Below are positions 36,839-44,950 of a stretch of 64,000 bases of DNA, piece after piece (within the stretch, counting starts at the first letter, position 1; the number at the start of each line of letters is the position of its first letter). This DNA is from Streptococcus gallinaceus (lineage in GTDB: Bacteria > Bacillota > Bacilli > Lactobacillales > Streptococcaceae). The position numbers were made by a program, and so were the translations under genes. The stretch lies in NCBI RefSeq assembly GCF_024170225.1, contig NZ_JALJXU010000006.1, positions 62,001 to 126,000 on the forward strand, read 5' to 3'. The notes under the pieces were generated by a model, which saw only the letters and a program-made list of their open reading frames with translations, was not told where the DNA came from and did no database searches.

Positions 36839-37138
36839 TTAAAATGGCAATTTTCCAGCGAAAGCGCCCATGATTTTTTTAGTCTCTTGCTCAATTTGAT
36901 CCAGAGCATCGTTGATGGCTTGAGTAGTCATGTCTTGAAGAGTTTCCATATCTTCTGGGTCAACAACAGCTTCAGCGTATTGGATGGATACCAATTTTTT
37001 GTCTCCTGTAAATGTAGCAACCACCAAGTCTTGGGCTGATTTACCGACAAACTCAGTCGCAGCCAATTCGGCTTGTTTTTGCTCCATTTGCTTTTGGAGT
37101 TTTTGTGCTTGACGCATCATATTTTGCATATTCATCAT
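36839..37138 (-). CDS. YbaB/EbfC-family nucleoid-associated protein
   Basis: A 99-residue small DNA-binding protein. The N-terminal [20 protein letters not shown] is the signature coiled start of the family, followed by [24 protein letters not shown]. These dimeric proteins bind and bridge DNA and are often found near recR or dnaX; here the gene stands alone. A minus-strand promoter lies about 110 bases upstream. Confidence 0.93.
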   Translation of the reverse strand: MMNMQNMMRQAQKLQKQMEQKQAELAATEFVGKSAQDLVVATFTGDKKLVSIQYAEAVVDPEDMETLQDMTTQAINDALDQIEQETKKIMGAFAGKLPF

Positions 37139-37194
37139 AAGATTTTCTAGATTCCTTTCGTATCAAGGGTTTAGACCTTGTTTGTAAATAGTAA

Positions 37195-37581
37195 CTGCCT
37201 GATAGTGCCATTCGATACTTCAGGAGGGCTATTTCTCGTACATTAGACATTATATCATTTTTAGAAAATAACTCAATTCTAAGTAGCTCTTCATTAGTTT
37301 TTGGTGGAACACATCTGATACGATTGTTAGCATACCAAGAAAAGGCGATGAATTATGCAACAGAAGAAGTTGTAAGTAACCTATCTCCGTATGCTACAGT
37401 AAATAAAGATGTCAAGACACAGATAGCTGATGAAAAATACTACTTTCTTGGGAACACATGTTATGCTATCATTAAATACCAAACATCTGTTAGAGGTGGC
37501 GAACCAACGGCGAATACCGTACAATATACATTAACTTATGATGAGTCAACTAATAAATTTAGTTCACTTAAGTCATATTAA
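37195..37581 (+). pseudogene. Unidentified open frame, probably a 5'-truncated remnant
   Basis: This frame is open from 37195 to the stop at 37581 but has no convincing start. AGGAGGG at 37222-37228 is followed only by an ATT in frame, and the first usual start is TTG 37324. The translation contains YATEEVVSNLSPYATVNKDV and a beta-rich C terminus (KYYFLGNTCYAIIKY, TVQYTLTYDESTNKF). I recognise no family. It opens the decayed toxin locus and overlaps the promoter of the divergent ybaB gene, so its left end is likely a deletion junction. Confidence 0.35.
37248..37275 (-). promoter_or_regulatory. Promoter of the ybaB/ebfC gene
   Basis: On the minus strand TTGAGT, a 16-base spacer and TATAAT lie in this interval, upstream of the ATG at 37138. 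Confidence 0.6.
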
Positions 37582-37597
37582 GGAAGGTAATTCAATA

Positions 37598-37735
37598 ATG
37601 GAGAGTACTTATGTAAAAGACTTTACATCATCATATCTAATAAATGGTGAGGAAATTTTTGTAACAGCTCCAGCACGATTCTCTGCGATTACAGATGAGT
37701 TGCTAATCGATGAAGAATTAGGTGATGTACTATGA
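37598..37735 (+). CDS. Short 45-residue ORF, probable truncated gene start
   Basis: ATG 37598 follows AAGGAAGG at a fair distance and reads MESTYVKDFTSSYLINGEE, then ...APARFSAITDELLIDEELGDVL. It ends exactly where the Rhs core motif begins in another frame (overlap 37722-37735). It looks like the N-terminal part of a small protein, perhaps an immunity gene from a lost cassette, fused to Rhs sequence by recombination. I recognise no family. Confidence 0.35.
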   Translation: MESTYVKDFTSSYLINGEEIFVTAPARFSAITDELLIDEELGDVL

Positions 37736-38048
37736 TAGCAGCGCTGGAACCTTCTTGATCGAGGATTCCTACGCAGGGACACAACTAGACCCACTTAGCC
37801 AAAATCGCTATGCCTATGTAGAGAACAACCCTGTCAACTACACCGACCCTAGTGGGCATTTCTTAAAAGGGCTAATTAAGGGTGCTAAGAACCTTTATAA
37901 CAAAGCAGTTAATGCAGTAAAGAGTGTTGTCAAATCAGTAGCAAAACCACTGGGTAATCTTGTGAAATCCGCCGTAAATATTGGAACAAATCTTGTTAAA
38001 GGAATTATCAACGCTCCTAAAGCCATAGTTAATTTTGCAAGTAAGTAA
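37722..38048 (+). pseudogene. Rhs/YD-repeat core tip, orphan fragment
   Basis: The translation MYYDSSAGTFLIEDSYAGT, then DPLSQNRYAYVENNPVNYTDPSGH, is the conserved Rhs-associated core motif that ends the Rhs shell in WapA and Rhs toxins. A 60-residue Lys-rich, Val-rich helical segment follows. No YD repeats or signal peptide lie upstream, so only the tip survives. The frame ends at TAA (38046-38048) but continues in the same frame beyond it into the pre-toxin segment, so the stop looks like a later mutation. Confidence 0.75.
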
Positions 38049-38534
38049 TGGTATAATTTCCAACAAACCCCGCTCTATAAGTCAGCGAACAGTGCATACA
38101 ATGGAGTGATGAATGGAATTTCAAGAGCCTATCAAACAGTTTCAAACGCATGGACGCTAGCTAAACAGGCAGGTCAATCTGTCTATGACTGGGGCAAATC
38201 TAAGACTAGAGAAAGCAAAAACATCGCTTATAATTGGACGAAAGCACTGGAAGAGACAATCCGCCATGTTTGTGAAGTAGCTGGTAGAGCAACTGACGGA
38301 ACAACTGTTCACGCTAGTACAGTAACCTTTGAAGGCAATATTTCTATTGAGAAAGCTAGACTTGATAATTCTTTAGAAATAATCAAAGCAAGTTCTAAAT
38401 CGGATAGTATCAGATCAGATGAAATCATCAAAGCATATGAGGATTATTTATATAATACTAATAAAGCTGCTTTTGATGAGTATTGGACTGTTAGAAAAAA
38501 TCTAAAACTTGGAATATCGCAGAAAATCAAGTAG
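38049..38534 (+). pseudogene. Pre-toxin segment, same frame as the Rhs tip
   Basis: Directly after the TAA the frame reads WYNFQQTPLYKSANSAYNGV and on to QAGQSVYDWGKSKTRESKN, IAYNWTKALEETIRHVCE. A near-identical 38-codon segment recurs at 40070-40183. The C-terminal part becomes AT-rich and ends RKNLKLGISQKIK at TAG 38532-38534... in this frame, whereas another frame continues sensibly (TWNIAENQVAAAAERKLGEK) into the toxin domain from about 38504. The stop codon triplet overlaps the Val codon of that other frame. Loss of one A in the CTAAAACTT stretch (38502-38510) would explain the break. GTG 38106 is the first possible start. Confidence 0.65.
38160..38273 (+). repeat. Pre-toxin repeat, copy A
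   Basis: Thirty-eight codons from AKQAGQSVYDWG to EETIRHVC. It is 29 of 38 residues identical to copy B by direct comparison. Confidence 0.85.
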
Positions 38535-38581
38535 CTGCAGCTGCAGAAAGAAAACTTGGAGAAAAGCTACAAAAATCTGGT

Positions 38582-39001
38582 GTGAATATTAAAACTATCT
38601 TGCAACAAATGGGAGATGATATTTTATCTGTAAACTCTAATGCAGGATATATTCCATTCGTAGTAGGAAGTAAAATATCGGCAAGTATTCAGGATAATTA
38701 TCAATTCTATAATTTAGTTAATACTGGACAGCCGTTAGACTTAAAGAATAGATCCTATAAATCAACAGAAGATGTAGGTTATTCAATTTGGAGTAGAGAT
38801 TGGGGAAATAGTGTAAAAAATGACTATGCAGGAAATTATTTGTATGGTTATGTTGGGAAAGGCTATTTACATTCTTCAGATGATTATTTAAAGTTTGCCG
38901 CAGGAGCAGCTCAAGAGGTTTCAGATATTAAATCGCTTGGATTTTTCGAAGCAGATTGGAAAGCATTCAAAAGTTTTATGACAGGAAATTATTTTGAATA
39001 A
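38582..39001 (+). pseudogene. Toxin domain, polymorphic toxin type 44-like, detached by frameshift
   Basis: The 139-residue frame contains NYQFYNLVNTGQPLDLKN, then DYAGNYLYGYVGKGYLHSSD and KFAAGAAQEVSD. I recognise this pattern (G-x-P-x-D-x-K-N, then G-N-x-x-Y-G, then A-G-x-A-Q) from type 44 toxin domains of bacterial polymorphic toxins. The frame is open upstream to 38495, past the listed GTG, joining the pre-toxin frame by a one-base shift. The DNA is visibly more AT-rich than the flanking chromosome. Alone it has no secretion signal. The predicted activity class is from family knowledge and unproven here. Confidence 0.6.
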
Positions 39002-39464
39002 ATGGATTATCATTATAGGAATTTTAAGCATTATGTTGATGTTTTTTCTACAAATTAAACTGAACAAGTATCATTTAAAGCCAGATGAGGAACGACTAAT
39101 TAGAATAAAAGGCAATACTCAATCTTTGGATGCTCTGATTGAAATCCAAGTAATAAGTTATCGCAACAGTGGAAGAATAAAGTTATCATACGGGCATAAT
39201 TGGTATAATGCTAATGCAGATATTCACTATAATATAACTACTGCTCAGGTCGAAAAATGGGAGTATGATTCAGTCTTAGGGAAGAGTGCAGTAATGATTT
39301 TGCAGAATCCACTGGACGGTATTGCAGTAGACAAGGAAGGTATAAGCATAGATACTCCCAAAGATGTTACATTTAGCTTTCAATCTAAGAAAGACTTTAC
39401 TATAAAAATTAAGAGTCTATCAGATAAGGATGTGTCAGTTGATGTTAATGTAGTATACAGGTAA
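38994..39464 (+). CDS. Membrane-anchored protein, candidate immunity protein
   Basis: A 156-residue protein starting TTG 38994, eight bases inside the end of the toxin frame, with AGGAAA seven bases upstream, so translation would be coupled. Residues 4-20 are one hydrophobic segment (WIIIIGILSIMLMFFLQI); the rest is a hydrophilic, beta-rich domain (SYRNSGRIKLSYGHNWYNAN, KDFTIKIKSLSDKDVSVD). Position right after a toxin domain is the usual place of an immunity gene. I know no family for it, and a role in immunity is inferred from position only. Confidence 0.55.
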   Translation: MNKWIIIIGILSIMLMFFLQIKLNKYHLKPDEERLIRIKGNTQSLDALIEIQVISYRNSGRIKLSYGHNWYNANADIHYNITTAQVEKWEYDSVLGKSAVMILQNPLDGIAVDKEGISIDTPKDVTFSFQSKKDFTIKIKSLSDKDVSVDVNVVYR

Positions 39465-40023
39465 TCCCTATGCCTATAATGGAACTAGCAACTATGTGGA
39501 ACAGAAGTACCAACAAACCCAACAACGAGCACAAGCAGAACAACATCGCCAGCAACATATCCGAGAGGACTACGCTCAAGCTACTGGTCTCAAGAAAACT
39601 CCTAAGACTCGTGAAGGAAAGAGTCTCTTCCGCAACTGGGGTAAAGCACTCAAAGATATGTATACCCACGTATGTAAGACGGGTAAACGTATTAAAAAGG
39701 CTACTGTAAAATTCTTGAAAAATGTTGACTGGAAGAAGGTTGGTGTCACTGCAGGAGCAATCGGTGTCGGTATTGCCCTTACAGTAGCAACAGGAGGTCT
39801 AGGCTCCTCTGTAGCTATGGCTATTGGTGGTGCGGCTACTGGAGCTATTGTCTTTGGCCATGATGCTTATTCATCTGGTCAATGTGGCTGGTCACTAGCT
39901 GGCTCTACACTTAAAGGTGCCGGGATAGGAGCATTAGCTGGATTTATAGGAGGTCAATTTGTAGGGGTTGGTGCAAATGTTGCGACAAGTGCCACCGACT
40001 ACTTCGTCAAGTTATGCGAATAA
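39454..40023 (+). pseudogene. Second orphan Rhs-like tip with glycine-rich membrane segment
   Basis: The frame opens at 39454, inside the end of the preceding gene, with YTGNPYAYNGTSNYVEQKY, which looks like Rhs/WapA core sequence; GTG 39496 is the first start codon. It continues with KTREGKSLFRNWGKALKDMY, a divergent form of the pre-toxin motif, then a Gly/Ala-rich hydrophobic region (VGVTAGAIGVGIALTVA, GAATGAIVFGH, GAGIGALAGFIGGQFVG) with glycine-zipper character. It ends TSATDYFVKLCE. The next frame, TSSSYANNQYITPVP, overlaps this end and appears to be its continuation after a one-base shift near 39990-40015. Confidence 0.55.
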
Positions 40024-40579
40024 TCAATATATAACTCCTGTACCAACAGTATTAACTCCGCTTCAAATTGCTCAGGCGAATGGGCAGTCTACTTATGATT
40101 GGGGCCAGTCTAAGACACGAGAAGCAGCTAATATCGCCCGCAACTGGACCAAGGCGCTTGAAGAAACAGTTCGCCATGTGTGTGATCCTAAGACGCTAAA
40201 GGGGAAAGATGCTTCTCACGATGCGGTTATCAAGGATTGGAAGATTGATGGTAGCCTCGTTAAGGAGGTCTACAAGCACCAAGATCATTATCATTTGGTG
40301 ACAGAAGATGGAAAAGAGCACTTTATGTCTACAGATCCATCTTCTATGCTTGGCAATATCACAATCAAAGATTATTCAGAAATTGGGAATTCAAAATACC
40401 TAAATAAAGCGAACTATTCTGAACCATCCGATAAAGCATCAGTGGAGCCAAAAACAGAGCCAAAAGTTGAAGGCAAAACAGTTCAAGGTGAAATGCCAAA
40501 GGCAGAACCTAAACTTCTGCAGCATCTACTTCAGTTCAACCAGGAGTTGCAGCTGACACTCAGCCATCAACACAAGTAA
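39968..40579 (+). pseudogene. Pre-toxin and linker segment of a cell-wall-anchored Rhs-type protein
   Basis: The frame carries the second copy of the 38-codon pre-toxin segment (QANGQSTYDWGQSKTREAAN) followed by DPKTLKGKDASHDAVIKDW and YKHQDHYHLVTEDGKEHFMS. A Lys/Glu/Pro-rich linker follows (SDKASVEPKTEPKVEGK). At 40511-40513 it shifts out of frame: here the end reads LLQHLLQFNQ, but a neighbouring frame reads TSAASTSVQPGVAADTQ and runs on to an LPxTG sorting signal. No start codon with a ribosome-binding site is evident. It is the 3' part of a larger, broken gene. Confidence 0.6.
40070..40183 (+). repeat. Pre-toxin repeat, copy B
   Basis: Thirty-eight codons from AQANGQSTYDWG to EETVRHVC, the same length as copy A with nine substitutions and no gap. 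Confidence 0.85.
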
Positions 40580-40764
40580 CTCCAGCAACAGGAAATAAGG
40601 AAGCGTCCGATGCCAAGAAGCAAGTAACTGCTATGCCATCACCTGCAGTTAAAACCAAAGGATTACCAAAAACAGGAGACCAACAAGGACGATTGGCCAT
40701 TGTTTTAGGAAGTATTCTTCTAGGATTTAGCGTGTTAGTCGGTGTTAAAAAACGCCAAAAATAA
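40513..40764 (+). pseudogene. Stranded LPxTG cell-wall sorting signal
   Basis: From 40513 the frame reads a Thr/Pro-rich linker (VQPGVAADTQPSTQVTPATG), then GLPKTGDQQGRLAI, a hydrophobic span (VLGSILLGFSVLVGV) and the charged tail KKRQK before TAA 40762-40764. This is a full sortase substrate signal: LPKTG, membrane span, positive tail. It has no start of its own and follows the previous frame by a one-base shift at an A-run (CCTAAACTT). The ancestral protein was therefore sortase-anchored. Confidence 0.82.
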
Positions 40765-40769
40765 AAGTA

Positions 40770-40808
40770 GTTAGTAAAAGTGAGATCAGTGATGGTCTTG
40801 CTTTTTTA
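40770..40808 (+). terminator. Terminator of the toxin locus
   Basis: AAAAGTGAGATC can pair with GGTCTTGCTTTT through several wobble pairs, followed by T residues, shortly after the LPxTG frame. Confidence 0.6.
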
Positions 40809-40849
40809 TTTTGCCGAGAATTTTTTGAGAGTTCAGGACACTTTTTTGA

Positions 40850-40890
40850 TTTTACATAGATTTTACAAAAGTCTACAAATAGATTTGACA
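40850..40890 (+). promoter_or_regulatory. Pho-box-like direct repeats before pstS
   Basis: TTTTACA (40850), TTTTACA (40861) and GTCTACA (40871) recur at 11 and 10 bases, followed by TTTGACA (40884). This is the spacing and sequence style of PhoP/PhoB-type direct repeats (TT-ACA). A -10 like TATACT lies at 40900-40905. The pnpR gene in the same operon is the likely regulator. Confidence 0.72.
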
Positions 40891-40933
40891 TTTCTTGGGT
40901 ATACTGAAGCTAATCAAAATAGAGGAGTTTGAC

Positions 40934-41815
40934 ATGAAAACATCTAAGAAAATTTTACTTTTGGCAGCGACTGGATTGATGGGACTGGGTATCTTGGCGG
41001 CTTGTTCGGGAGGCTCTTCATTTTCTGCCAGCGATACCATTAACGTGGTTTCGCGTGAGGAAGGTTCCGGTACGCGTGGGGCATTTATTGAATTGTTTGG
41101 CGTGGAAGAAAAGGATGCTAACGGTGAAAAAGTTGACAATACGTCTACCACAGCTATTGTGACCAACTCGACTTCTGTCATGTTGACAACTGTGGCTGAG
41201 GATGCGTCAGCGATTGGCTATGCTTCGCTTGGTTCATTGAATGATAGCGTAAAAGTGTTAAATATCGACGGTAAGACAGCTAGTGTGGCAGACATCAAGA
41301 ATGGAACCTACAAGATTTCACGTCCATTTAATATCGTGACAAAAGAAGACAAGGTCAGCCAAGCAGCGCAAGATTTTATGGATTATATCTTGAGTACGGA
41401 TGGCCAAAAGGTGGTGGAAACTGCTGGTTACATCCCGCTAGACAATGCAGCAGCTTACAAGTCAACAGCTTCATCGGGCAAGGTGGTGGTGGCAGGTTCT
41501 AGCTCGGTAACGCCTGTCATGGAAAAAATTAAGGAAGCTTACCAAAAAGTAAATACTAAGGTCGATGTGGAAATCCAACAAAGTGATTCATCAACAGGTA
41601 TCACAAGTGCCATCGACGGCTCGGCAGACATCGGTATGGCTTCTCGTGAATTGAAAGACGAAGAATCTGGCAAAGGTGTCAAAGCAACTGTTATTGCCAC
41701 AGACGGTATCGCTGTCGTGGTTAACAAGAAAAATAAAGTGAGTGATTTAACAACTGAACAGGTAAAAGAAATCTTCACTGGGAAGACAACGTCTTGGGCC
41801 GACTTATCAAAATAA
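40934..41815 (+). CDS. pstS: Phosphate ABC transporter substrate-binding lipoprotein PstS
   Basis: A 293-residue phosphate-binding lipoprotein. The signal peptide ends with the lipobox LAAC (Cys near residue 22). Phosphate-contact motifs are REEGSGTRGAF near residue 43 and a second half GSSSVTPVMEKI followed by QQSDSSTGITSA. ATG 40934 follows GAGGAG; the longer upstream frame lacks a start site and lies in the promoter. First gene of pstSCAB-phoU-pnpRS. Confidence 0.95.
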   Translation: MKTSKKILLLAATGLMGLGILAACSGGSSFSASDTINVVSREEGSGTRGAFIELFGVEEKDANGEKVDNTSTTAIVTNSTSVMLTTVAEDASAIGYASLGSLNDSVKVLNIDGKTASVADIKNGTYKISRPFNIVTKEDKVSQAAQDFMDYILSTDGQKVVETAGYIPLDNAAAYKSTASSGKVVVAGSSSVTPVMEKIKEAYQKVNTKVDVEIQQSDSSTGITSAIDGSADIGMASRELKDEESGKGVKATVIATDGIAVVVNKKNKVSDLTTEQVKEIFTGKTTSWADLSK

Positions 41816-41829
41816 GGTAAGAAGAATAC

Positions 41830-42675
41830 ATGAAACGAACAAAAGAAGATCTGATGCAAGCTGTGTTTTTCCTCACAGCTTGTGTTAGTGTCGTATCAGC
41901 AATTTTAATTTGTATCTTTCTCTTTGCAAGTGGTTTACCTGCCGTTATGAAAATTGGTTGGGGAGACTTTCTCTTGGGGAAGGTTTGGCGTCCGGGGAAT
42001 AGCCTTTTCGGGATTTTTCCTATGATTGTGGGCTCGCTTTATGTGACAGCTGGTGCCTTGATTTTGGGTGGTCCAATCGGGATTTTGACAGCTGTATTTA
42101 TGGCCTATTTTTGCCCGCCAGTTCTCTACAAGCCGCTGAAGTCAGCCATTAACTTGATGGCGGGGATTCCGTCTGTAGTCTATGGTTTCTTTGGGTTGGT
42201 CGTTCTTGTTCCCATGATTCGCCAGTCTTTGGGTGGCTTTGGTATGGGCGTCCTAGCGGCCTCGATTTTGCTTGGCATGATGATTTTGCCGACCATTATC
42301 AGTATCTCTGAGTCGTCTCTGAGGGCAGTTTCTGCTGCTTATTATGAGGGTGGGATTGCTCTTGGAGCCTCCCACGAGTGGAGCGTCTTTTTTGCGGTAG
42401 TCCCAGCGGCTAAGCGGGGGATTTTGGCATCAATCGTTCTTGGTACAGGGCGCGCGATTGGGGAAACCATGGCGGTCATCATGGTAGCTGGAAATCAAGC
42501 TATCTTGCCGCAATCATTGACCTCTGGCGTCCGCACCTTGACCACCAATATCGTTATGGAAATGGGCTATTCATCTGGTCTTCACCGGCAGGCTCTTATC
42601 GGGACAGCGGTTGTCCTGTTTGTCTTTATCTTGTTGATCAATATCAGCTTTTCAGCGCTTCAGAAGGAGGGGTAA
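41830..42675 (+). CDS. pstC: Phosphate ABC transporter permease PstC
   Basis: A 281-residue permease with six hydrophobic segments and the EAA-like loop GGIALGASHEWSVFF..PAAKRG characteristic of binding-protein-dependent permeases. It forms the phosphate channel with PstA. It starts 14 bases after pstS with AAGGTAAGAAG upstream, and precedes pstA by one base. Confidence 0.92.
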   Translation: MKRTKEDLMQAVFFLTACVSVVSAILICIFLFASGLPAVMKIGWGDFLLGKVWRPGNSLFGIFPMIVGSLYVTAGALILGGPIGILTAVFMAYFCPPVLYKPLKSAINLMAGIPSVVYGFFGLVVLVPMIRQSLGGFGMGVLAASILLGMMILPTIISISESSLRAVSAAYYEGGIALGASHEWSVFFAVVPAAKRGILASIVLGTGRAIGETMAVIMVAGNQAILPQSLTSGVRTLTTNIVMEMGYSSGLHRQALIGTAVVLFVFILLINISFSALQKEG

Positions 42676-42676
42676 G

Positions 42677-43555
42677 ATGGAAAATATCAATCAACGAACT
42701 CCCAAGCAGTATTGGGAGTCTCTTAAAAGAGATCCACTCTCTTTCTTCTTATTTACCATTGTCTATCTAGCTGCTTTTCTGAGTGTGCTGACTATTGCCT
42801 TCGTCGTGGTTTATATCTTGGTCAAGGGGGTGCCGCATATCAATGCTAGCCTTTTTGCCTGGACCTATGACACGAAAAATGTATCGCTGCTACCGGCCTT
42901 TATCAATACTGTTTTTATGATTGTTTTGACCATGCTGGTAGCCGTTCCCTTGGGGATTGGTGGGTCTATCTACCTGACTGAATATGCTCGACGGGACAAT
43001 CCTTATCTGAAAATCATACGGATAGCCACGGAGACACTGGCAGGTATCCCGTCAATCATCTACGGCTTATTTGGCGCGCTTTTCTTTGTCAAATACACGC
43101 ATTTGGGGCTTTCCTTACTATCGGGTTCCTTGACTTTGAGCATTATGATCTTGCCCTTGATTATGCGGACGACCGAAGAAGCGCTCTTGTCGGTACCTGA
43201 TTCGTATCGGGAAGGGGCTTTTGCTCTTGGTACTGGAAAGTTGCGTACCATTTTTCGAATTGTTTTGCCGAGTGCGGTCTCGGGGATATTTTCAGGAATT
43301 ATCTTGGCGGTTGGCCGGATTATCGGTGAGTCGGCGGCCTTGATCTTTACAGCGGGGACAGTCGCTAAGGTAGCCCAGTCTGTCTTTAGTTCGACTCGGA
43401 CCTTGGCAGTTCATATGTATGCTATCTCGGGAGAAGGGTTGTATGTCAATCAGACTTATGCCACAGCAGTTGTTTTATTGGTCTTGGTCATGGTGGTGAA
43501 TTTTGTGTCAGGCCGAGTTGCCAAGCATTTAGGAAGTGAGTCAAATAGTGAGTAA
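42677..43555 (+). CDS. pstA: Phosphate ABC transporter permease PstA
   Basis: A 292-residue permease with six hydrophobic segments; the EAA-like loop is [23 protein letters not shown]. Pairs with PstC. GGAGG lies upstream of ATG 42677 within the pstC end. It overlaps pstB by eight bases. Confidence 0.92.
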   Translation: MENINQRTPKQYWESLKRDPLSFFLFTIVYLAAFLSVLTIAFVVVYILVKGVPHINASLFAWTYDTKNVSLLPAFINTVFMIVLTMLVAVPLGIGGSIYLTEYARRDNPYLKIIRIATETLAGIPSIIYGLFGALFFVKYTHLGLSLLSGSLTLSIMILPLIMRTTEEALLSVPDSYREGAFALGTGKLRTIFRIVLPSAVSGIFSGIILAVGRIIGESAALIFTAGTVAKVAQSVFSSTRTLAVHMYAISGEGLYVNQTYATAVVLLVLVMVVNFVSGRVAKHLGSESNSE

Positions 43556-44297
43556 ATTAGCGATTAAGAATATGGATTTGTATTACGGAGATTTTCATGC
43601 TCTTAAAAATATCAATCTCGACATCGAAGAAAAAGAAATTACAGCCTTTATCGGACCGTCAGGTTGCGGAAAATCCACTCTTTTGAAGAGTCTCAACCGC
43701 ATGAATGACCTAGTGAAAAATTGCAAAATCACTGGAGAAATCACGGTGGAAGGTCAGGACGTTTATCGGGAGTTAGACATCAATCAATTGCGTAAAAAAG
43801 TGGGAATGGTCTTCCAAAAAGCAAATCCATTTCCCATGAGCATCTACGATAATGTGGCATTTGGACCGAGAACACATGGTATCCATGCCAAGGTGGAGTT
43901 GGATGCCATTGTCGAACGTTCGCTGAGACAGGCTGCTCTCTGGGATGAGGTCAAAGATCGTCTGCACAAGTCAGCTTTAGGCATGTCGGGCGGGCAGCAG
44001 CAGCGTCTATGCATTGCGCGTGCATTGGCTATTGAACCAGACATTCTCTTGATGGATGAGCCGACCAGTGCCCTAGACCCGATTTCAACAGCTAAAATCG
44101 AAGATTTGGTCATGGAGCTCAAGAAGAACTACACTATCGTGATTGTTACCCACAATATGCAACAGGCTGTGCGGATTTCAGACAAGACTGCCTTTTTCTT
44201 AATGGGCGAGGTGGTGGAGTACAATAAAACCAGCCAACTCTTTTCATTGCCGCAGGATGAGCGCACAGAAAACTATATCACAGGGAGATTCGGATGA
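43548..44297 (+). CDS. pstB: Phosphate ABC transporter ATP-binding protein PstB
   Basis: A 249-residue ATPase with Walker [10 protein letters not shown], signature MSGGQQQR and Walker [13 protein letters not shown], plus the PstB-typical KSLNRMNDL and [21 protein letters not shown] 43548 gives the usual [14 protein letters not shown] start; the ATG-like frame at 43536 adds four residues without a better site. It ends overlapping phoU by four bases. Confidence 0.93.
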   Translation: MSKLAIKNMDLYYGDFHALKNINLDIEEKEITAFIGPSGCGKSTLLKSLNRMNDLVKNCKITGEITVEGQDVYRELDINQLRKKVGMVFQKANPFPMSIYDNVAFGPRTHGIHAKVELDAIVERSLRQAALWDEVKDRLHKSALGMSGGQQQRLCIARALAIEPDILLMDEPTSALDPISTAKIEDLVMELKKNYTIVIVTHNMQQAVRISDKTAFFLMGEVVEYNKTSQLFSLPQDERTENYITGRFG

Positions 44298-44950
44298 TTC
44301 GTTCAAAATTTACCAATCAGCTTAATGACTTGAATAAAGAAATTATTTTTATGGGAGCCTTGTGCGAGGATATTATCGGGAAATCTCTGGCTCCTCTGAC
44401 AGATGGTCAAGAGCTATCGCTGGAGGGCATTTCAGAAACCTATCATAAGATTGAAGAAATGGAGCGGGATATTGAAGAAAAATGTCTCAAACTCTTGTTG
44501 CGTCAGCAGCCAGTTGCCAAGGACTTACGCCGGATTTCTTCTGCCTTGAAGATGGTCTATGATATGAAACGGATTGGTGCCCAGTCCTATGAAATTGCAG
44601 AAATCATTAGCTTGGGTCATATTGTCCAAGGTACTGGACCAGAACGTCAGCAGCTAGACCACATGTCCAAAAACGTGATTGAAATGCTGACCAAGAGTAT
44701 CGATGCCTTTATCTACGGAACCGAGGATCAAGCCCACCAAGTTATTCAGCAAGATAAGACAGTTAATCAGGAATTTGATACAATAAAGAAGCAGTTAGTT
44801 TTATCTTTTTCAGTACCAGATGTAGAAGGGGAATACCCGATTGACGTCTTGATGGTTGCAAAATACTTGGAACGTATCGGAGACCACGCCGTCAATATTG
44901 CTAAATGGGTACTGTTTTCAATCACAGGACACCTAGACGGAGAAACGTAA
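44294..44950 (+). CDS. phoU: Phosphate signalling regulator PhoU
   Basis: A 218-residue all-helical protein of two repeated three-helix bundles, with metal-binding E/D motifs ([20 protein letters not shown] and [15 protein letters not shown]). It links Pst transporter activity to the sensor kinase and prevents phosphate over-uptake. It overlaps pstB by four bases and shares one base with pnpR. Confidence 0.93.
   Translation: MIRSKFTNQLNDLNKEIIFMGALCEDIIGKSLAPLTDGQELSLEGISETYHKIEEMERDIEEKCLKLLLRQQPVAKDLRRISSALKMVYDMKRIGAQSYEIAEIISLGHIVQGTGPERQQLDHMSKNVIEMLTKSIDAFIYGTEDQAHQVIQQDKTVNQEFDTIKKQLVLSFSVPDVEGEYPIDVLMVAKYLERIGDHAVNIAKWVLFSITGHLDGET

Noticed and set aside
37053..37250. Minus-strand 65-residue frame overlapping the ybaB start
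   Set aside because: Its ATG lies at the predicted transcription start and it runs into ybaB in another frame; no ribosome-binding site or family match.
37250..40800. Insertion sequence or prophage remnant as the cause of the decayed island
   Set aside because: No transposase, integrase, terminal inverted repeats or target duplications seen; the parts read as Rhs-type toxin modules.
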